A stretch of DNA of 64,000 bases, from positions 28,186 through 92,185 of the forward strand of contig DXWL01000003.1 in assembly GCA_019416865.1 (NCBI GenBank). The letters are read 5' to 3'. The stretch comes from Fusobacterium sp. (GTDB lineage: Bacteria > Fusobacteriota > Fusobacteriia > Fusobacteriales > Fusobacteriaceae). Made by a program: the position numbers and the translations under genes. A model generated the notes under the pieces. That model made no database searches, had not been told where the DNA came from, and saw nothing but the letters and a program-made list of their open reading frames with translations. Below, piece after piece: positions 59,992 through 64,000 of the stretch. Position 1 is the stretch's first letter, and each line of letters starts with the position of its first letter.

Positions 59992-60903
59992 ATGTATAGC
60001 CAGACAACAAGCAAGATTGTAATGGTAAAACCAGTAAGTTTTTATTCTAATGAAGAAACAGCAGTAAATAATTTTTATCAGCATAAAAATATTGAAAGCC
60101 GAGAAGAGATACAAAAAAAAGCAGAAAAAGAATTTAAAAATCTTGCAGAAAAGCTTCTGTTGGCAGGAATAGATGTAAATATAATAGAAGATAATTTAAA
60201 TCCAGCTACTCCTGACAGTATTTTTCCTAATAATTGGTTCAGTTCACATGAGGAAGGAAAAGTTTTTCTTTATCCTATGTATGCAGAAAATAGAAGAGCT
60301 GAACTGAAAAAATTTAAAAATAAACTTTTAGAAATAATAGGAGATAAAAATCTCAGGATAATCGATTACAGCAGAGAGGCAGAGAAGGGAATTTTTCTTG
60401 AAGGAACAGGAAGCATTGTTTTAGATAGAAAAAATATGAAGGCTTATTGTTCTTTATCTCCTCGTGCAGACAGAAATCTTTTTTTGGAATTTTGTCGTGA
60501 GGGAGGATATAAACCTGTAGTATTTTCATCATATCAAGATGGGCATCTTATATATCATACAAATGTGATGATGGGTCTTGGAGAAACAAAAGCTGTTATC
60601 TGTCTTGAATGCATTAAAGATGAAAAAGAGAGAGAAAATGTTATTTATGAGCTTACAGAGAGCCAAAAAGAGATAGTTGAAATATCTCTGGAACAGGTTA
60701 AAAATTTTCTTGGAAATGTACTTGAGCTAAAAAATAAATCTGGGAAAAAATTTATAGTAATGTCTGAAACAGCCTACAATTCATTAAGATTTGAGCAGAA
60801 AGAGAAAATTGTGAAGGACACAGAAATAATTTATTCTGATGTAAAAACTATAGAATATCATGGAGGAGGCTCTGTAAGATGTATGATAGGAGAAATTTTT
60901 TAA
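59992..60903 (+). CDS. ctlX: Citrulline-utilisation hydrolase CtlX-like, amidinotransferase fold
   Basis: 303 residues of the guanidino-modifying (pentein) superfamily. FPNNWFSSHEEGKVFLYPM (about residue 75), then AENRRAE, the GTGSIVLDR segment, the DGHLIYHTNVMM histidines and a C-terminal nucleophile C297 in GGGSVRCMIGE match the CtlX family. It should hydrolyse a ureido or guanidino compound, with citrulline proposed for the family. AAGGAGA precedes the ATG. It is followed by a stand-alone PTS EIIB gene 32 bases later, with no clear link. Which substrate it uses is not provable here. Confidence 0.83.
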   Translation: MYSQTTSKIVMVKPVSFYSNEETAVNNFYQHKNIESREEIQKKAEKEFKNLAEKLLLAGIDVNIIEDNLNPATPDSIFPNNWFSSHEEGKVFLYPMYAENRRAELKKFKNKLLEIIGDKNLRIIDYSREAEKGIFLEGTGSIVLDRKNMKAYCSLSPRADRNLFLEFCREGGYKPVVFSSYQDGHLIYHTNVMMGLGETKAVICLECIKDEKERENVIYELTESQKEIVEISLEQVKNFLGNVLELKNKSGKKFIVMSETAYNSLRFEQKEKIVKDTEIIYSDVKTIEYHGGGSVRCMIGEIF

Positions 60904-60935
60904 AAAGATATATTAATTTTTAGGAGGAGAGAATT

Positions 60936-61289
60936 ATGAAAAAGCCGGATAAGAAGGGTAAATTATCAGGATTGTTTAAAATTTTCAGTGATAAATTACA
61001 GGAGAAGGAGCCTGTAAAAAGAATAGATACAAGCAGAATGTCTGATGAGGATTTTTGCAGCAGAATTTTTGCAGAGGTTGGTGGAGTTGAAAATATGACA
61101 TCTGTCGATTCGTGTTTAACTAGACTTAGAGTAGAGGTTAAAGATTGCAAGAAGATAAATTTTAAAAATCTTGAGGCTCTTGGATGTGAAGGTGTTGTAA
61201 AAGTTGGGGAGAATAGAATTCAGATGATATTTGGAGAAAAATCTGTTGTTCTTGAAAAATATTTTAATAAAATAACAAAAGGTGAATAA
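60936..61289 (+). CDS. Stand-alone PTS EIIB domain (glucose/GlpB type)
   Basis: 117 residues. After a basic N-terminal 34 residues (KKPDKKGKL then LQEKEPVKR) comes a single PTS EIIB domain of the glucose family. The phosphocysteine is C60 in SVDSCLTRLRVEV, followed by GCEGVVKVGENRIQMIFG. It would pass phosphate from EIIA to a sugar transported by an EIIC, but no EIIC or EIIA gene is near. It may be a free regulatory domain or serve a distant EIIC. GGAGGAG precedes the ATG and a terminator follows. Confidence 0.87.
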   Translation: MKKPDKKGKLSGLFKIFSDKLQEKEPVKRIDTSRMSDEDFCSRIFAEVGGVENMTSVDSCLTRLRVEVKDCKKINFKNLEALGCEGVVKVGENRIQMIFGEKSVVLEKYFNKITKGE

Positions 61290-61298
61290 GATTTATTA

Positions 61299-61341
61299 AA
61301 AAAGAGCTGTTGCATATATAGATTTGCAATAGCTCTTTTTG
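61299..61341. terminator. Terminator between the EIIB and mgtE genes
   Basis: AAAAAGAGCTGTTGCA pairs with TTGCAATAGCTCTTTTT with small imperfections. The A-rich and U-rich arms allow use by both convergent genes. Confidence 0.9.
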
Positions 61342-61353
61342 TTTAAGTTATAT

Positions 61354-62694
61354 TTAGCTGATATGAAGTATCATAGTTGCCATTGAAAAATATATTACAA
61401 GGGCACAAGCATCAACAATAGTTGTAATAAGAGGACTTGCCATAATAGCTGGGTCAAGTTTTAATTTTTTTGCAGCAACAGGGAGAATTCCCCCTACAAC
61501 TTTTGCTATTACAACAGTAGCAAAAAGGCTTGAACACACTACAAAAGTCATCTTAATTCCAATTTTATCAAAATAAAGTATTCTTAAGAAATTTACTCCA
61601 GCAAGAACAATTCCTACAATAATACTTACTCTAAATTCTTTCCATAAAATTTTCCAAACATCATTTGTTTTTATCTCTCCCAAAGCCAGTCCACGAATAA
61701 TAAGTGTAGAAGATTGAGAACCTGCATTTCCTCCTGTATCCATAAGCATAGGGATGAATGCAGCAAGAATTACAACAGATTGAAGAGTTGCTTCATATTT
61801 TCTTATAATAGAACCTGTAGCAGTAGCAGATATCATAAGAATGAGAAGCCATAAAATTCTGTGCTTTGCAAGAGAGAATACAGAGTCTTTAAGGTACTCT
61901 TTATCTGAAGGCTCCATAGCCGCCATTTTTTGTAAGTCTTCTGTATTTTCTTGGTCGATAACATCAACAATGTCATCTATTGTTATAATTCCAACAAGTC
62001 TATTTTCCATATCTACAACAGGCATTGTAGAAAGATCATATTTTCTGAAAAGTCCAGCTACAACTTCTCTGTCTGTATCAACTTGAACTTTTTCAAAATG
62101 GCAGGACATAATATCTTCTAATCTTACATCCTCTTTGTTGATAATAAGTTCTCTGATAGGAATAATTCCCACTAATTTTCTTTCTTTATCAATAACAAAA
62201 CAATCATTTACAGTTTCATTTTTAATACCCTTTACTCTTATTCTTTCAAGGGCTTCCCGTATATTCATATCATTTTTTAGAGAAACATACTCTACCGTCA
62301 TTACACTTCCGGCACTGTCTTCGGGATATTTCAAAAATTGATTGATGAGTTTTCTCTGCTCAGTTGAGGTATTTTTTAAAATTTTAGCAACCACTCCTGC
62401 AGGCATCTCTTCAATCAAATCCACAGTGTCATCTAAAAACATTTCATTTATAATTGTGGCAAGTTCGTCATCACTTGCAGACTCAATTATCTCTTGCTGT
62501 TTTTCTGAAGAAAGATATGAAAACACTTCACTGGCAGAATTTTTTGAGAGAATTCTGAAAGCTTTTAATGTATTCTCACGAGAAAGATTTTCCAAAATAG
62601 AAGCTATATCTATGGGATTTGTTTCCATGAGCATATGTTTAACTTCCAAAATTTTGTTTTGTCTTAGTGCTTCTGATATATTAAACATCTTCAT
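61354..62694 (-). CDS. mgtE: Magnesium transporter MgtE
   Basis: 446 residues, full length. An N-terminal helical MgtE domain (about 20-125, acidic ILENLSREN then ELATIINEMFLDD), a CBS-domain pair (about 130-250, with SVMTVEYVSL and LVGIITIDDIVDVID) and a membrane part with five helices from about 280 (PMLMDTGGNAGSQSSTL at the pore). CBS domains close the pore when cytosolic Mg2+ is high. The site AGGAGGTGG sits close to two in-frame ATGs (62694 and 62688), so the start may be two codons later. No M-box leader is seen. Confidence 0.95.
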   Translation of the reverse strand: MKMFNISEALRQNKILEVKHMLMETNPIDIASILENLSRENTLKAFRILSKNSASEVFSYLSSEKQQEIIESASDDELATIINEMFLDDTVDLIEEMPAGVVAKILKNTSTEQRKLINQFLKYPEDSAGSVMTVEYVSLKNDMNIREALERIRVKGIKNETVNDCFVIDKERKLVGIIPIRELIINKEDVRLEDIMSCHFEKVQVDTDREVVAGLFRKYDLSTMPVVDMENRLVGIITIDDIVDVIDQENTEDLQKMAAMEPSDKEYLKDSVFSLAKHRILWLLILMISATATGSIIRKYEATLQSVVILAAFIPMLMDTGGNAGSQSSTLIIRGLALGEIKTNDVWKILWKEFRVSIIVGIVLAGVNFLRILYFDKIGIKMTFVVCSSLFATVVIAKVVGGILPVAAKKLKLDPAIMASPLITTIVDACALVIYFSMATMILHIS

Positions 62695-62885
62695 CCACCT
62701 CCTGTTTTTATATTCAATTTTTATTGTTCTACACTACAGGTTATCATTTTTTTGCTGTGAAAAGCAATAAATAATTTAAAAATATGCAGAAATTTGTATT
62801 AATACAATTATGAAAATAGTTCTGTAAAAAGCATCAATATTGGTGTATAATCATTTGAAAGCAAATAAAAATCAGGAGGAAATTT

Positions 62886-63716
62886 ATGTATAAATATTTA
62901 TTTGGTCCTGTTCCTTCAAGAAGATTAGGAAAATCTTTAGGGCTTGATATGGTAGCTCCAAAAACTTGTAATATGAATTGTGTCTTTTGTGAATGTGGAG
63001 TTACAAGAGAATTTGTTACAGAAAGAAAATCATATATAAATATAGAGGAAGCAAAAAAAGAAATAATAGATTTTTTAAAAACATCAAAACCTGATTGTAT
63101 TACATTTTCAGGAGATGGAGAACCTACTTTAAGCAGAGATTTAGGGAAAATGATAAATTGGATAAAAGATAATACAGATGTAAAAGTTGTTGTTATCACA
63201 AACTCTGCACTTCTTTATGATAAAAAAGTAAGAGATGAAATAAGCAGAGCAGATATAATTATCCCTACAATAAACAGTGCTGTAGATATTACATTTAAGA
63301 AAATAAACAGACCTCAAAAAAATATTTCAGCAGATATGATAAAAGAAGGAATAAAACTTTTAGGAGAGGAATTTAAGGGAAAAATTTATTTAGAAACTTT
63401 TATTATAGAGGGAATAAATGATTCAGAAGAGGAACTTTTAAAACTGGCAGAGTTTTTACAAAATGTAAAATATACAAAAATGCAGCTTAATAAGTTGGAC
63501 AGACCAGGAACAGAAAAATGGGTGCTTCCTGCTTCTCCAGAAAGACTTGAGTATATAAAAAATTATCTTGAAGGAAAGGGACTTCACAATGTAGAAGTTT
63601 TAGGAAAATTTCATATTGATGAAAAAGATAAAATTGAAAAAAATCAGGAACTTTTAGAAAATATGAAGTCTAAGAGAATATATTCTAAAGAGGAAATAGA
63701 GGCTATTTATAAATAA
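62886..63716 (+). CDS. Radical SAM protein (COG0731-like)
   Basis: 276 residues. The SAM cluster motif is CNMNCVFC (C28, C32, C35), with a preceding GPVPSRRLGKSLGLD typical of this radical SAM group and TFSGDGEPTLS after it for SAM binding. The family's substrates are mostly unknown; some relatives modify tRNA. The C-terminal 70 residues are charged and lysine-rich. ATCAGGAGG precedes the ATG. It sits alone between mgtE (opposite strand) and the tRNA genes. Confidence 0.85.
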   Translation: MYKYLFGPVPSRRLGKSLGLDMVAPKTCNMNCVFCECGVTREFVTERKSYINIEEAKKEIIDFLKTSKPDCITFSGDGEPTLSRDLGKMINWIKDNTDVKVVVITNSALLYDKKVRDEISRADIIIPTINSAVDITFKKINRPQKNISADMIKEGIKLLGEEFKGKIYLETFIIEGINDSEEELLKLAEFLQNVKYTKMQLNKLDRPGTEKWVLPASPERLEYIKNYLEGKGLHNVEVLGKFHIDEKDKIEKNQELLENMKSKRIYSKEEIEAIYK

Positions 63717-63796
63717 TTTTTCATGTAAAAATCATTGAAAAATAAAAGAAATTTTAAGGAGTACAAAAAAATATTAAAAAAATAGAAAAAATTTTA

Positions 63797-63825
63797 TTGA
63801 CAAAAGTTCGGAGATAAGATATAAT
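63797..63825 (+). promoter_or_regulatory. Consensus promoter of the tRNA genes
   Basis: TTGACA (63797-63802), 17 bases, TATAAT (63820-63825): exact consensus in both boxes. The transcript would start about 10 bases before tRNA-Thr. Confidence 0.92.
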
Positions 63826-63841
63826 CAATCTTGTTGAAGGC

Positions 63842-63917
<76 letters not shown>

Positions 63918-63925
63918 TAACTAAT

Positions 63926-64000
63926 GCCCCGTTCGTTCAACGGTTAGGACATCAGATTTTCACTCTGGAAACAGGGGTTCGATTCCCCTACGGGGTACCA
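63926..64000 (+). tRNA. tRNA-Glu (anticodon UUC)
   Basis: 75 bases ending at the window edge. The acceptor stem GCCCCGT/ACGGGGT pairs with one G-U, the anticodon loop TTTTCAC gives UUC, and the T-arm GGGGTTCGATTCCCC and encoded CCA are intact. More tRNAs of the same transcript may follow outside the window. Confidence 0.95.

Noticed and set aside
62695..62830. M-box (Mg2+) riboswitch upstream of mgtE
   Set aside because: Only about 130 bases of simple AT-rich sequence separate mgtE from the next gene's leader; none of the conserved M-box blocks was recognised.

Overview
The window is AT-rich, with short intergenic gaps, strong Shine-Dalgarno sites, many U-tract terminators and consensus sigma-A-type promoters. 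The complete 2-hydroxyglutarate route of glutamate fermentation (Gct, Hgd, Na+-pumping Gcd), a HydABC-type [FeFe] hydrogenase, several TRAP transporters, a CtlX-like protein and a lysine riboswitch ahead of an NhaC-type carrier together suggest a Fusobacterium, perhaps one of the larger-genome species (varium/ulcerans/mortiferum type). The genus call is inference from gene content; the species is not determined. No phage genes, insertion sequence, CRISPR array or rRNA were seen.

Layout. 1-1263: the end of an EFR1-type ferredoxin protein and an IclR regulator. 1407-11790: the glutamate-fermentation locus gcdD-gcdC-gcdB-gctA-gctB-gcdA-gltS-hgdC-hgdA-hgdB, with a consensus promoter in front, two internal non-terminator hairpins and a strong terminator at the end. 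It covers glutamate import, CoA activation of (R)-2-hydroxyglutarate, radical dehydration to glutaconyl-CoA and Na+-coupled decarboxylation to crotonyl-CoA. 11833-14116: an FAH-family hydrolase and a sodium:solute symporter. 14307-20828: a LacI-controlled operon for an Ugp-like ABC importer, with a metallo-beta-lactamase-fold hydrolase and a YesL-like membrane protein. 20952-31752: a FadR-type regulator, a HIT protein, then a TRAP importer with KduI/IolB-type isomerase, KduD-like dehydrogenase, 2-hydroxyacid dehydrogenase, KDPG aldolase-VOC fusion, KDG kinase and an IlvD/Edd dehydratase, a uronate/sugar-acid pathway ending in pyruvate and glyceraldehyde-3-phosphate.

31761-36914 (minus strand): a PEPCK/HPr-kinase-like P-loop protein, an aminotransferase, and an NhaC-family carrier preceded by a complete lysine riboswitch with its own promoter and terminator. 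36958-42268: housekeeping genes rluD, rnhB, yraN, a zinc ribbon, comF, tpiA and gpmI. 42272-46488 (minus): hydA-hydB-hydC. 46662-49680: a Nox/CoA-disulfide reductase and a cystine-type symporter.

49829-58020: a second TRAP-linked catabolic cluster (Asp/Glu-racemase-like protein, DctPQM, FadR-type regulator, cupin, BKACE, DUF1537 acid-sugar kinase, class II aldolase), bounded by two nearly identical 32-base terminator hairpins. This gene combination matches no pathway I know and is the best candidate here for an undescribed system. 58100-63716: PHP phosphatase, an unusual alkaline-phosphatase-superfamily protein, CtlX, a stand-alone PTS EIIB domain, MgtE and a radical SAM protein. 63797-64000: a consensus promoter with tRNA-Thr and tRNA-Glu.

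Several longest-ORF starts are corrected from ribosome-binding-site position (hgdC, hydB, lysW, the aminotransferase, the IlvD/Edd gene and others).
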